A stretch of 64,000 nt of DNA from Micromonospora phaseoli (GCF_900109115.1 NZ_FNYV01000014.1:93082-157081); one strand, 5' to 3'. Numbered from the stretch's first letter, positions 1 through 9,633 are shown. Translations and numbers: made by a program. Notes: generated by a model from the sequence alone, not told the origin.

Positions 1-199
1 GGTCGGCACCGGCGCAGAAAGTGCCGTCCGCGCCGGTGAGCACCAGGACGCGTACCGCCGGGTCGGCCTCCAGACCGTCGAGCAGCACCGGCAGCTGCCG
101 CCACATGGCCGGGGTCATCGCGTTGCGCCGGCCCGGATTGCGGATCACCACAGTGGCCACCGCGCCCGCCACCTCGACGGCCAGTTCGGCGTCCGTCAC
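1..199 (-). CDS. Enoyl-CoA hydratase/isomerase family protein (5' part only)
   Basis: Only the first 66 codons are in the window; the rest lies beyond the left edge. The translation reads VTDAELAVEV, then a crotonase-type segment RNPGRRNAMTPAMW, and ends in VLTGADGTFCAGAD. That last piece matches the conserved crotonase turn (GxxFxAGxD) that helps form the oxyanion hole binding the CoA thioester. The family hydrates or isomerises 2-enoyl-CoA, usually in fatty-acid or amino-acid breakdown, but the substrate cannot be told from this fragment. The GTG start overlaps the stop of the upstream ASCH gene by 4 bases (GTGA), so the two are probably translationally coupled. Confidence 0.85.
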   Translation of the reverse strand, partial: MTDAELAVEVAGAVATVVIRNPGRRNAMTPAMWRQLPVLLDGLEADPAVRVLVLTGADGTFCAGAD

Positions 200-621
200 G
201 GCACCCGTCCCCCGTCCCGCACCACGCGGAAGCGCTCGACGACGGCCAGCGTGCCATCGTCGACGGTGAAGTCAGGGTCACCCAGATAGGCCCGGTACTC
301 CGGACCGTGCCAGAACCTCTCGTGCCCGGCCCGCCAGCCGGCGACCGTCTCGAAGCCCTCACCCTCGTCCCGGGCATGGGCCAGGTCGACGTCACCGAGC
401 CGCACCACCCGGACCTCGGTCAGCTCGATCACCGCGACCGGCCGGTCGTCGGAGTCCACCACGACCGAGCGGTCGCCGACCTCCGGCAGCGGCTCACCAT
501 CGCGTTCGTACTCGATCATCAGTCCGGTGGTCGAGGTCTTCGCGCCGGAGAGGATCGCGGCGACGAGTTGATCCCGCAGAGGTCCGGGGAACGCGAACTC
601 GGCCTTCGGCAGTTCAGCCAT
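196..621 (-). CDS. ASCH domain-containing protein
   Basis: A 141-residue protein beginning MAELPKAEFAFPGPLRDQLV. It has the ASCH fold pattern: an N-terminal helix, AILSGAKTSTTGL (the GxKxxT-type motif of the family), a beta-rich middle with VVVDSDDRPVAVIELTEVRVV, and a C-terminal GHERFWHGPEYRAYL. ASCH proteins are small PUA-like RNA- or nucleotide-binding domains; a few are amidohydrolases acting on modified cytidines. No more precise role can be given. The ATG at 621 is preferred over longer in-frame starts because a TAGGCT box ends 7 bases before it and no Shine-Dalgarno sequence is present, the pattern of a leaderless mRNA. The stop overlaps the crotonase start. Confidence 0.85.
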   Translation of the reverse strand: MAELPKAEFAFPGPLRDQLVAAILSGAKTSTTGLMIEYERDGEPLPEVGDRSVVVDSDDRPVAVIELTEVRVVRLGDVDLAHARDEGEGFETVAGWRAGHERFWHGPEYRAYLGDPDFTVDDGTLAVVERFRVVRDGGRVP

Positions 622-628
622 GGCCGGG

Positions 629-634
629 AGCCTA
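629..634 (-). promoter_or_regulatory. Putative -10 box (TAGGCT) of a leaderless ASCH mRNA
   Basis: TAGGCT on the minus strand fits TAnnnT and is 7 bases upstream of the ATG at 621, so transcription would begin at or next to the start codon. No Shine-Dalgarno sequence precedes the ATG. Confidence 0.45.
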
Positions 635-783
635 ACCCGCCCCGTCGGCCCGGGATCGCCTGCCGCGACCCGGCGACCGCCGCTGTACGCCTGGTCGCCG
701 CCCGGCATTCACCGGCGGGCCGCCCGTGGCCCATAGCGTCACCCTGCGCGCACGTCGTACCCGGCCCGAGTGAGCAGGTGGTC

Positions 784-1812
784 ATGCCAATCGCACCCGA
801 GGTCAGCGTGGTTGTCCCCACCTTCGCCCGGCCGACGTTGGTGACCCGCGCGGTCCGCAGCGTCCTCGCGCAGACGGTGGCCGACATCGAGGTCATCGTC
901 GTGATCGACGGTCCGGACGAGGAGACCGGCAAGGCCCTCGCCGAGATCGGCGACCCCCGGCTGCGGGTGCTGGAGCTGCCCGGCAAGGGTGGCGCGCCCA
1001 ACGCCCGCAACGTGGGCGTACGCGCGGCGACGGCCCGGTGGACCGCCCTGCTCGACGACGACGACGAGTGGCTGCCCAGCAAGCTGGCCGTCCAGCTGGA
1101 ACTGGCCCGCCGCACCTCGGTACCCAACCCGATCATCGCCAGCCGGCTGATCAACAAGACGCCCCGGGCGGAGTTCGTGATGCCCCGCCGGCTGCCGGAG
1201 CCGGGCGAGCCGATCTGCGAGTACCTCACCCTGCGGCGCGGGCTGTTCCACGGCGACGGCTTCATCCAGACCTCGACCATCATGGCGCCGACCGAGCTGC
1301 TGCGCCGGGTGCCGTTCACCGTCGGTCTGCGCCGGCAGCAGGAGCTCGACTGGACCGTACGCGCGGCCAGCCAGCCCGACGTCGACCTGCTCATCGCCGC
1401 CGAGCCGCTCGTACTCTGGCACCAGGACGAGAACCGCCCACGGATCAGCCTCAGTTCGCCCTGGCAGGCGCAGCTGGAGTGGCTGCGGGGAATCCGACCG
1501 CTGATCACCCCCCGGGCGTACGCGGCGATCACCATGAGCATCATCAGCTCGATGGCCGCGCCGACCCGTAGCCTCCGGGTATTCCGGCTGCTGCTCGCCG
1601 AGGCCCGCCGGCACGGCCGGCCGAGCGCCCTCGACTACCTCACGTTCCTGCAGATCTGGCTGATCCCCCCGCAGCTGCGACACCAGGTACGCGACCGGAT
1701 CCTCGGCCGTGGCCGTCGCCGCGGCGGCGACCGTCGCCGGGCCGCTGACGGCGAGACCGTGGCCGAGGACCGGGTCGGGACGGCGGAGATCGGGGCAGAT
1801 GTCCGGCGATAG
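784..1812 (+). CDS. Glycosyltransferase family 2 (GT-A fold)
   Basis: 342 residues. The N-terminus MPIAPEVSVVVPTFARPTLV with SVLAQTVADIEVIVVIDGPD is the nucleotide-sugar binding start of GT2 enzymes. GAPNARNVGVRAA followed by LLDDDDEWLPSKL holds the acidic DxD-type metal-binding motif near residue 95. The C-terminal third is a helical extension without clear membrane segments. GT2 enzymes move a sugar from a nucleotide donor to a glycan, lipid or protein acceptor; donor and acceptor are unknown here. The start ATG follows GTGAGCAGGTGGTC, a modest ribosome binding site. The gene overlaps the following GT4 gene by 14 bases, so both belong to one operon, probably for a cell-surface glycan. Confidence 0.9.
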   Translation: MPIAPEVSVVVPTFARPTLVTRAVRSVLAQTVADIEVIVVIDGPDEETGKALAEIGDPRLRVLELPGKGGAPNARNVGVRAATARWTALLDDDDEWLPSKLAVQLELARRTSVPNPIIASRLINKTPRAEFVMPRRLPEPGEPICEYLTLRRGLFHGDGFIQTSTIMAPTELLRRVPFTVGLRRQQELDWTVRAASQPDVDLLIAAEPLVLWHQDENRPRISLSSPWQAQLEWLRGIRPLITPRAYAAITMSIISSMAAPTRSLRVFRLLLAEARRHGRPSALDYLTFLQIWLIPPQLRHQVRDRILGRGRRRGGDRRRAADGETVAEDRVGTAEIGADVRR

Positions 1813-2914
1813 GGTCGCCGTGATCTGGCGCAGCTGCCTACTGCCCGGGTCGGAGACGTTCATCCGCAACCAGGGCGACGCACTGTCCACCTGGCGCCCG
1901 GTCTACCTGGGAGCCGTCCGGGTGACCTCGGCGCTCTCCCGGAACAGCGACGTCGTGCTCTGCCCGGACACCACGCGTGGTCGCCGCGAGTGGCTGCGAC
2001 TACGGCTGACCGGCGGCTCGCCCCGGCTGCGCCGGATGCTGGGTCGGCTGCGACCCGAGGTGGTGCACGCCCACTTCGGCGGGGACGGTTGGCTGGTCAG
2101 CCGGGCCGCCACCCAGCTCGGCATCCCGCTGATCGTCACCCTGCACGGCCTCGACGTCACCCGGCAGGCGGCCGTACCGGGGCCACGCGGGGCCCGGCAC
2201 CGGCGAAACCTACGGACCATGTTCGACCGGGCCGCGCTGATCCTGGCCGTCTCCGAGGCGATCCGGGAGCGGGCAGTGGAGTTGGGGGCGGACCCGGCGA
2301 AGGTCCGCGTACACCACACCGGGGTCCCCGTGCCGCCGCAGCCGGCGACCGGACCGAAGCAGTGGGACGTCGTCTTCGTCGGCCGCTTCGTCGAGAAGAA
2401 GGGCGCCGACGACCTCGTCGAGGCGCTCGGAATGCTGCCGGACCTGCGCCCCCGGGCCCTGCTCGTCGGCACCGGGCCGCTGCGCGAGCGGGTACGCGCC
2501 CGCGCCGAGCAACTGGGCGTGGACGCGACCTTTCCCGGCACCCTGCCGCCGAGCGAGGTGATGCGGCACATCACCGAGGCGCGGCTGCTCGCGGCACCGT
2601 CGCGGACCGCGTCCGACGGCGACACCGAGGGGCTGCCCACCACGATCCTGGAGGCGTTCAGCCTCGGCGTGCCGGTCGTCTCGACGTACCACAGCGGCAT
2701 CCCTGAGGCGGTCACCCACGAGGCGAACGGCCTGCTCTGCGCGGAGGGTGACCGCGCGGCCCTGGCCGCCAACCTCCGCCGCCTCCTCACCGACGACCTG
2801 CTACGCGCCCGCCTCGGCCGGGCGGCCCGTCACCGCGTCGAGACCGACTTCGACCTGCACCAGCAGACCCGCCACCTCGAATCCCTCTACAACTCCCTCC
2901 CCACCCTCCGCTGA
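1799..2914 (+). CDS. Glycosyltransferase family 4 (GT-B fold)
   Basis: 371 residues, starting MSGDRVAVIWRSCLLPGSET inside the end of the GT2 gene. It shows the usual two-lobed GT4 layout: an N-lobe with VVHAHFGGDGWLVSRAA and LIVTLHGLDVTR, a middle ILAVSEAIRERAVELG, and a C-lobe with VVFVGRFVEKKGADDLVEAL and the donor-binding E-x7-E motif in EGLPTTILEAFSLGVPVVS. Retaining GT4 enzymes build polysaccharides, glycolipids and teichoic-acid-like polymers. Sugar specificity cannot be read from sequence. It faces, tail to tail, two minus-strand genes that also look glycan-related; only one base separates the convergent stop codons. Confidence 0.92.
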   Translation: MSGDRVAVIWRSCLLPGSETFIRNQGDALSTWRPVYLGAVRVTSALSRNSDVVLCPDTTRGRREWLRLRLTGGSPRLRRMLGRLRPEVVHAHFGGDGWLVSRAATQLGIPLIVTLHGLDVTRQAAVPGPRGARHRRNLRTMFDRAALILAVSEAIRERAVELGADPAKVRVHHTGVPVPPQPATGPKQWDVVFVGRFVEKKGADDLVEALGMLPDLRPRALLVGTGPLRERVRARAEQLGVDATFPGTLPPSEVMRHITEARLLAAPSRTASDGDTEGLPTTILEAFSLGVPVVSTYHSGIPEAVTHEANGLLCAEGDRAALAANLRRLLTDDLLRARLGRAARHRVETDFDLHQQTRHLESLYNSLPTLR

Positions 2915-2915
2915 C

Positions 2916-4493
2916 TCAGGGGGTGGGGCGGCGGACGGCGGAGCGGGCGGTGCGGACGGCGGCGAGCAGCAGGCGGCCGGCTCGTGCGGTGGGGGTGCCG
3001 TGCAGCAGCGAGACGATCCGGCGCAGCCGCTTCAGCTCGTCGTCGCGTTCGGTCAGGGTGCGCTCGTACCATCGCTGGAGGGCGCGTGCCTCGGTCAGCT
3101 CGCGAGCCAGCCGGTCCCGGTCCACCGTCAACTCCCGCCAGCCCCGGACACGGCCGTCGTCGCCATCGCCGACGAGCGGGCCCGGCCGCTGTCCGGCCGT
3201 GACGGCCAGCGTCGCGGCCAACTCTCCGGCCGGCCACAGGTCGGCGAGCCCCGCGTCGACCAGCCGGGACGCCAGCCGCCGCAACGCCGCCACCGGCTCG
3301 GTCGCGGCGGCCAGGCCGTGCCAGTCGCCGGTCGGCGTGACCACCAGACGGTCCGCCGGCACGCCGGCCTCCACACCGGACTGCCAGGCGGTGAGCAGCG
3401 CACGCACCGCGGGCAGGTCCCGCCGCAACGACGCGGCAACCACCAGATCCTCGACGGTACGCCCCGACGGAACCGCCCCGCCGTCGGCGAACCGCCACCC
3501 GCCGGCCTGGTCAGGGTGAACCTGCCGCACCCTTCCCTCCTGCACGAGCACCGCCGCGGCCGGCGTTGCGCCAGCGGCAGGTGCCCAGGTGTCGTGACCG
3601 ACCGGGACGGTCCCGTGGTCCGGCCGCCGTTCGGCCAGCAGGACCCAGCCGGGCGCGAGCTCCAGAGCGGCCCCGTTCCGGATCGCCGCGCCGGCCAGCC
3701 GTTCCGGGTCCGCCAGCCCCGGCAGGACGGGTTCCGGGTCCACCGGCCCCGGCAGCACGGGTTCCGGGTCCACCGGTCCCAGCCGGGCGGGCTCCACAAC
3801 GGCCAGCGCGGCCTGGAGGAATCCGGTCAGGTCGGCGTCGGCCAGCAACTCCGTGCCGAGCAGCGCGACGGGTGCCCGGGGTGACGGGAAGGCCGCCCAG
3901 GTGCCACCGATCCGCAGCCCCGCCGCCGCCAACCGATCCCGCAGGCGGGCCAGCCCCGCCGGGCGGGTGTCGTCGTACTCGCCGAGCGCCGCCCAGTCGG
4001 AGTCGGTGCTGCCCGCCGGCAACGCGAGTAACCGGTGCAGCCCGATGTGGTTCTCGACCCCGAGCAGCAACCGGCCGCCCGGCCGCAGCACCGAGACGAG
4101 CAGTTCGAACGCCTCACCCCAGGTCAGCTCCGCGCCCTCGACCGAGTTGAGCCGCGCCAGACCGTCCAGGGCCACCACGGTGTCGTACGCCGGACCGGTG
4201 GTGAGTCGCTCCGGACCGCCGCAGCACACCCGGACTCCCGGCCGGTCCGCGTACCGTGCGGCCAACGCCTCGGCGTCCGGCAGTCCCCGCACCAGCACGG
4301 TCAGGTCCGCCGGTGGCAGCGTGTCCAGCAGCTCGGGGTGGTGCGGCCCGACCACGAGCGTGCGGCCGTACGCGCCGGTGAGCAGCGCGGCCAGCCCTGT
4401 CCCGCGTACCGGGCCGGGGCCGTGCGCGCCGTCGAGGTCCGACCACGCGTGCATCTCGTCACCGAGCAGCCGCACCGGCGTCCCCGGGCTCAT
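2916..4493 (-). CDS. Methyltransferase-like protein with C-terminal coiled coil, glycan locus
   Basis: 525 residues. The N-terminal ~230 residues resemble a class I SAM-dependent methyltransferase: TLVVGPHHPELLDTLP takes the place of the SAM loop, YDTVVALDGL and SVLRPGGRLLLGVENHIG are the usual motif IV and post-motif strands. The glycine-rich motif I is degenerate, so catalysis is uncertain. A proline-rich linker with a duplicated 10-residue unit (VDPEPVLPGP) follows, then a less conserved domain and a charged helix, LTEARALQRWYERTLTERDD, likely a coiled coil. Its ATG overlaps the stop of the upstream GT-B-like gene (ATGA). Such methyltransferases sit in polysaccharide loci where they cap or decorate glycan chains; that role is inferred from neighbours. 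Confidence 0.7.
   Translation of the reverse strand: MSPGTPVRLLGDEMHAWSDLDGAHGPGPVRGTGLAALLTGAYGRTLVVGPHHPELLDTLPPADLTVLVRGLPDAEALAARYADRPGVRVCCGGPERLTTGPAYDTVVALDGLARLNSVEGAELTWGEAFELLVSVLRPGGRLLLGVENHIGLHRLLALPAGSTDSDWAALGEYDDTRPAGLARLRDRLAAAGLRIGGTWAAFPSPRAPVALLGTELLADADLTGFLQAALAVVEPARLGPVDPEPVLPGPVDPEPVLPGLADPERLAGAAIRNGAALELAPGWVLLAERRPDHGTVPVGHDTWAPAAGATPAAAVLVQEGRVRQVHPDQAGGWRFADGGAVPSGRTVEDLVVAASLRRDLPAVRALLTAWQSGVEAGVPADRLVVTPTGDWHGLAAATEPVAALRRLASRLVDAGLADLWPAGELAATLAVTAGQRPGPLVGDGDDGRVRGWRELTVDRDRLARELTEARALQRWYERTLTERDDELKRLRRIVSLLHGTPTARAGRLLLAAVRTARSAVRRPTP
3697..3780. repeat. Tandem 30-bp repeat inside the methyltransferase-like gene
   Basis: Two nearly identical 30-bp units at 3721-3750 and 3751-3780 differ at two positions, and a shorter degenerate copy precedes them from about 3697. 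Being a multiple of three, they duplicate the peptide VDPEPVLPGP in the linker and keep the frame. Confidence 0.85.
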
Positions 4494-5479
4494 CGGGCCA
4501 CTCCCATCCCGGGTCGCTCACCGGCCGCGACCGGCGGCGTGGCCTGTTCGAATGCCGCGCCGTCACGCGCCGCGCCGTTGGCGGGTCCGGCCGCGTCGGC
4601 ACCGGGCTCGGGCCAGCGGAGCAGCCGGCGCAGCTCGACCGGCGGAAGCAGACGATCGGCGCCCAGCTCGGTAACCGCGAGTTCACGTGCGACGTCGCGG
4701 TCGATCCGCGGACCGTGCAGCTGCGCCCACTGCCGGCGGATCCGTGGCTGGCCGCCCCAGACCGGGGCCTCCCCGGCCAGCTGCATCGGGTCGCCGTACA
4801 CGGCCGGTTCGCAGCCGGCCAGGATGCCGTAGTAGATCGCACTGCACAGCCGGTTCGAGGCGACCCGCCGGTGCCCACGCAGCTCGGCCAGCTGTCGGTG
4901 CAGGAACCCAGGGTCGAGGTCGCGCCACCGGCCGCCCCGGTAGCCGTGGCAGACCACCCGGAAGCCGGCCCGCTCGTAGTGCTGCCGCACCCGCGTCGAC
5001 CGGTACTCCTGCCAGTAGAGGCAGACCGTCACCGGGCCCGCCTCGACGGACCGGATCTCGTCGATCAGCCGGCCGTGGTCGCCCACCACCCGCTGCCCCT
5101 CCCAGCCGTGGAACGGGTACCAGATGGTGCCCTCCCGCCGCTGCGGGCCGTCCGGCTCCATTGCCAGCAGGTACGCCCACGGCGCGCCGACCACGTACGT
5201 CTGCCGACGCCCGAGCGACCAGGCCCGCCGCCGGGTTCGTTCGGACCAGAGAAACAGTGGTACCCCCGGCACGAACTCGTGGTCGGGGGCCATTCCGTCG
5301 CCGATGTTCCAGCCGTGCTGGAGGTACCCGTGGATGCGCGGCGGGTCCCGGTCGTCGAGCCCGCAGTAGCGGGCCAGCACGTGGGAGTGCCCGTAATAGT
5401 GGTTGGCGTGGTGCACGCGGCGGGCGTCCCTGCTCGTGGTGGCGGATGGAGGCGGAGCGTAACGAGCCCGCCTGAACAC
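4490..5479 (-). CDS. Putative GT-B-like glycan biosynthesis protein
   Basis: Up to 329 residues. I do not recognise a named family. Features that suggest a GT-B glycosyltransferase-like fold are HHANHYYGHSHVLARYCGL near the N-terminus, IHGYLQHGWNIGDGM (a histidine-containing active-site-like turn seen in CDP-glycerol- and sialyl-transferase-like proteins), and the C-lobe motif RRVASNRLCSAIYYGILAGC followed by EPAVYGDPM, which resembles nucleotide-sugar binding segments. The C-terminal ~40 residues are alanine-rich and probably disordered. The start is uncertain: GTG at 5479 is the longest, but GTG at 5416 (VHHANHYYG) has a better ribosome binding site (AGGGA, 9 bases upstream). It is coupled by ATGA overlap to the methyltransferase-like gene, and tRNA-Thr lies just upstream. 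Confidence 0.65.
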   Translation of the reverse strand: MFRRARYAPPPSATTSRDARRVHHANHYYGHSHVLARYCGLDDRDPPRIHGYLQHGWNIGDGMAPDHEFVPGVPLFLWSERTRRRAWSLGRRQTYVVGAPWAYLLAMEPDGPQRREGTIWYPFHGWEGQRVVGDHGRLIDEIRSVEAGPVTVCLYWQEYRSTRVRQHYERAGFRVVCHGYRGGRWRDLDPGFLHRQLAELRGHRRVASNRLCSAIYYGILAGCEPAVYGDPMQLAGEAPVWGGQPRIRRQWAQLHGPRIDRDVARELAVTELGADRLLPPVELRRLLRWPEPGADAAGPANGAARDGAAFEQATPPVAAGERPGMGVAR

Positions 5480-5528
5480 CCGGCCACATCGAGGTGTCAG
5501 CCCGGTGCGCCGTGCGTGATACAGATTG

Positions 5529-5602
5529 AGCCCCCGGCCGGGATCGAACCGGCGACATCCCGCTTACAAGGCGGGTGCTCTGGCCAGCTGAGCTACAGGG
5601 GC
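5529..5602 (-). tRNA. tRNA-Thr (anticodon UGU)
   Basis: On the minus strand the sequence folds as a complete 74-nt cloverleaf. The acceptor pairs GCCCCUG with CGGGGGC, the anticodon stem is CCCGC/GCGGG with loop CUUGUAA (anticodon UGU), and the T arm is GCCGG-UUCGAUC-CCGGC. The discriminator base is U and the CCA end is not encoded. UGU reads threonine ACA (and ACG), rare codons in such a GC-rich genome. Confidence 0.97.
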
Positions 5603-5919
5603 GTTGTGTCGTGGCCAGCATAGCGACCGGCGTCCGCTTTTCCTGCTCCGCAGGGGTCCCGAGCATGGGAAACGTCAACATCCCGACGCGTGGGCGTCGA
5701 TTCGTGGCTGACCATGCCCGAGTGACCGGAATGCGAATGCTGCGGAAGTATCGGCCGTCGCCGCGCCTTGGCATCGCGGCGAAAGCCGTTTACCGTGCAG
5801 TGACACGGACGACACGGGCTTGCCCCGACGGCCGTGGCGCCGGCACGGGATACCTGCCGGTCGCTCCTTCACTCGGATCGTCCGGCACGTTCCTGCCGGT
5901 GAAAGGAAGCAGCCCCCTC
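5603..5919. other. Intergenic region upstream of the MsiK-type ATPase gene
   Basis: 317 bases with no convincing gene. It carries one good promoter candidate at 5768-5796 and a ribosome binding site at 5901-5908. I see no long inverted repeat or riboswitch. Confidence 0.6.
5768..5796 (+). promoter_or_regulatory. Putative sigma70-type promoter of the MsiK-like gene
   Basis: TTGGCA (5768-5773) and TACCGT (5791-5796) are separated by 17 bases, close to the housekeeping consensus. Transcription would start near 5803, leaving a leader of roughly 117 bases before the ATG at 5920, where GAAAGGAAG (5901-5908) is the ribosome binding site. Confidence 0.5.
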
Positions 5920-7011
<1,092 letters not shown>

Positions 7012-7022
7012 CGTAGCGACGC

Positions 7023-7059
7023 GAAAGGGGTGGCCCGCAGCGAGCGGGCCGCCCCTTTC
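7023..7059. terminator. Bidirectional intrinsic-type terminator between msiK and rlmB
   Basis: GAAAGGGG-T-GGCCCGC, a 5-base loop AGCGA, then the exact complement with one G/T mismatch. It sits between two convergent genes, 11 bases after the msiK stop and 19 before the rlmB stop. The CTTTC arm gives a weak U tract in one direction. Confidence 0.85.
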
Positions 7060-7078
7060 CGCGTACCGTGTCCGGTTC

Positions 7079-8206
7079 TCAGCTCTCGACGGCCCGGCGG
7101 CGAGCCACCTCGGCCAGGGTGACCGCGGCGGCCACGCTCGCGTTCAGCGACTCCAGCTCGGAGATCATCGGGATGCTGACGGTCAGGTCGCAGGTCTGCC
7201 CGACGAGCCGGGACAGCCCCCGCCCCTCCGAGCCGACCACCACGACCAGCGGGCCGACCGCGGCCTCCAGGTCGTACAGGTCCGTCTCGCCGTCGGCGTC
7301 CAGACCGACCACCACGAAGCCCGCGTCCCGGCAGGCCTTCAGCGACCGGGTCAGGTTGGTGACCTGGGCCACCGGTACCCGGGCCGCCGCGCCGGCGCTG
7401 GTGCGCCAGGCGGTCGCGGTGATCCCGGCCGCCCGCCGCTCCGGCACGAAGACGCCCTGCGCGCCGAACGCGGCGGCCGAGCGGATCACCGCGCCGAGGT
7501 TACGCGGGTCGGTGACCCCGTCCAGCGCCACCAGCAGCGGCGCCGGCTGCTCCAGCGCCGCGGCCATCAGATCCTCGAACGGCTCGTACGCGAACGGCGG
7601 CACCTGGAGGCCGACCCCCTGGTGCAGCACACCTCCGGTCATCCGGTCCAACTCGGCCCGACTGACCTCCAGGATCGCGATGCCCCGGTCGGCCGCGGTA
7701 CGGATGGTCTCCTTCACCCGGTCGTCGACGTCGATGCCCTGGGCGGTGTAGAGCGCCGTCGCCGGCACTGCGGTGCGCAGTGCCTCCAACACCGGGTTGC
7801 GGCCGACCAGCAGTTCCGGGGTGTCCTTCGCGGGGTTGGACTTGCGTCCCGGCGCGACCCGGGGACCACTGCCACCCCGGCCGGCGGGCTGCCTGCCGCG
7901 GGTGGGGCTCGCGGTGGGCGTACCCCGACCACCGCCCCGGCCCCAGGTGGTGTCCTTGCTGCCCGGCTTGCCGATCTTCGGCGCCCGGCCCTCCTCGGCT
8001 GCCGCCCGGCGCTCCTTGTCCTGCTTCCACGCGGTGCGCTGCGGCAGCTTCTCGGTGCCCGAGTAGCCCTTGTGCCAGGGGCGCTCGTCGGCCGGCAGGG
8101 TCCGGCCACGGCCGGCGAGGGAGTCCTTGTTCTTACCGCCGGACCCCTTGGGTGCGCTCGCCTTCGACGTCACCCGCCGGCCACGGCGCTGCGAATTGCC
8201 GGCCAT
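7079..8206 (-). CDS. rlmB: 23S rRNA (guanosine-2'-O-)-methyltransferase, RlmB/TrmH family
   Basis: 375 residues. The first ~120 are a basic, glycine/arginine-rich tail (MAGNSQRRGRRVTSKASAPK) typical of actinobacterial homologues and likely RNA-binding. Then comes the L30e-like substrate domain (LLVGRNPVLEAL) and a SpoU knot domain with the three motifs: DGVTDPRNLGAVIRSAAAFG, VVVVGSEGRGLSRLV and SIPMISELESLNASVAAAV. The enzyme methylates the ribose of a 23S rRNA guanosine using SAM; exact target position is assumed from the family. Its ATG overlaps the cysS stop by one base (TGATG), so both are cotranscribed, the standard cysS-rlmB order of actinobacteria. Confidence 0.93.
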   Translation of the reverse strand: MAGNSQRRGRRVTSKASAPKGSGGKNKDSLAGRGRTLPADERPWHKGYSGTEKLPQRTAWKQDKERRAAAEEGRAPKIGKPGSKDTTWGRGGGRGTPTASPTRGRQPAGRGGSGPRVAPGRKSNPAKDTPELLVGRNPVLEALRTAVPATALYTAQGIDVDDRVKETIRTAADRGIAILEVSRAELDRMTGGVLHQGVGLQVPPFAYEPFEDLMAAALEQPAPLLVALDGVTDPRNLGAVIRSAAAFGAQGVFVPERRAAGITATAWRTSAGAAARVPVAQVTNLTRSLKACRDAGFVVVGLDADGETDLYDLEAAVGPLVVVVGSEGRGLSRLVGQTCDLTVSIPMISELESLNASVAAAVTLAEVARRRAVES

Positions 8207-9621
8207 CAGTCATGTTCTCCAATACTCCAACGCGGGCCCTGGGGGGTGTCCTCGACAACCACTCCGGCCCGCTTGAGTTGATCCCGCAGCACATCGGCCG
8301 CCGCCCAGTCCTTGCGGAGCCGGGCCTGCGCGCGCTGTTCCAGGGCCAGGGCGACCAGGGAGTCCACCACACCACGGAGGTCACTCGCCCGGGCCCCACC
8401 GGTCCACGCCGGGTCGAGGGGGTCGACCCCGAGGATATCCAGCATCGCGCGGACTCCGGCGAGCGTGGTGCGCACGGTCACATCGTCCCCGCCGGCCAAC
8501 GCGTTGTTGCCGTCCCGGAGCACCTCGTGCAGCGCGGCCAGCGCGGCCGAGGTGTTCAGGTCGTCGTCCATCGCCGCGGCGAACCCGGCCGGCACCTCGC
8601 CGAACTGGCCGACGCCCACCCGTTCCACGGCCCGCTGCACGAAACCCTCGATCCGCCGGTACGCCACGGCCGCCTCGCGCAGCGCCTCCTCCGAGTAGTC
8701 GATCCGTGAGCGGTAGTGCGCGGCGACGTAGTAGTAGCGCAGCTCGACGGGGCGTACCCCGAGCGAGGCGACGTAGTCGAGGTCGAGAGCGTTGCCCAGT
8801 GATTTGCCCATCTTCGTCCCACCGATGCTGAGCAGGCCGTGGTGTACCCAGTACCGGGCGAAGGGCAGACCGGCGGCCTGGGACTGGGCCAGTTCGTTCT
8901 CGTGGTGGGGGAAGGTCAGGTCGAGCCCGCCGCCGTGGATGTCGAACTCGGCGCCGAGATACCGCCAGCACATCGCCGAGCACTCGATGTGCCAGCCGGG
9001 CCGCCCCCGCCCCCACGGCGACGGCCAGAAGGCATCCGCCGGCTCGCCCGGTTTGGCGCCCTTCCAGAGCGCGAAGTCGCGCTGGTCACGCTTACCACGC
9101 TCCGGGGCTTCACAGGCGGACTGCATGTCCTCGGGCGACTGGTTGGACAACTCCCCGTACGCCGGCCACGAACCCACGTCGAAGTACACGTCGCCGGAGT
9201 CGTCGGTGGCCGGGTACGCGTGACCACGGTCGATCAACTGCGCGATCAGTTCGAGCATCTCGGGGATGTGCCCGGTGGCCCGCGGCTCGTAGGTCGGCGG
9301 CAGCACGTTCAACGCCCGGTACGCCCCGGCTAGGTTCAGCTCGTTGGCGTACGCGATCGACCAGAAGGGCCGCTCCTGCTCCTGCGCCTTGACCAGGATC
9401 TTGTCGTCGATGTCGGTCACGTTGCGGATGAAGGTGACCTGGAGACCGGCGGCCGACAGCCAGCGACGTAACACGTCGTAGTTGACGCCGGAACGAAGAT
9501 GACCGATGTGCGGCGGTGCCTGAAGAGTGAGGCCACACAGGTAGACCCCCACCTTGCCGGCTTCCCGCGGGACAAAGTCCCGCACCGATCTGGTGGCGGT
9601 GTCATACAGGCGTAGCGTCAC
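8206..9621 (-). CDS. cysS: Cysteine--tRNA ligase
   Basis: 471 residues, normal for bacterial CysRS. It carries the zinc/cysteine-binding and HIGH region CGLTLQAPPHIGHLRS, the KMSKS-type loop GGTKMGKSLGN, the second zinc-ligand segment GWHIECSAMCW and the helical C-terminal domain ending RWSIGEHD. It charges tRNA-Cys with cysteine. The GTG at 9621 (VTLRLYDTATRS) is chosen by alignment to the family and because a TACCCT box ends 6 bases upstream without a ribosome binding site, pointing to a leaderless mRNA. It is cotranscribed with rlmB and divergent from an IclR-type regulator. Confidence 0.95.
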   Translation of the reverse strand: MTLRLYDTATRSVRDFVPREAGKVGVYLCGLTLQAPPHIGHLRSGVNYDVLRRWLSAAGLQVTFIRNVTDIDDKILVKAQEQERPFWSIAYANELNLAGAYRALNVLPPTYEPRATGHIPEMLELIAQLIDRGHAYPATDDSGDVYFDVGSWPAYGELSNQSPEDMQSACEAPERGKRDQRDFALWKGAKPGEPADAFWPSPWGRGRPGWHIECSAMCWRYLGAEFDIHGGGLDLTFPHHENELAQSQAAGLPFARYWVHHGLLSIGGTKMGKSLGNALDLDYVASLGVRPVELRYYYVAAHYRSRIDYSEEALREAAVAYRRIEGFVQRAVERVGVGQFGEVPAGFAAAMDDDLNTSAALAALHEVLRDGNNALAGGDDVTVRTTLAGVRAMLDILGVDPLDPAWTGGARASDLRGVVDSLVALALEQRAQARLRKDWAAADVLRDQLKRAGVVVEDTPQGPRWSIGEHD

Positions 9622-9627
9622 CGTACA

Positions 9628-9633
9628 AGGGTA
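9628..9633 (-). promoter_or_regulatory. Putative -10 box (TACCCT) of leaderless cysS
   Basis: TACCCT on the minus strand is 6 bases before the GTG start of cysS; no Shine-Dalgarno sequence is present. It faces the mirror-image arrangement for the divergent iclR-type gene. Confidence 0.5.
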
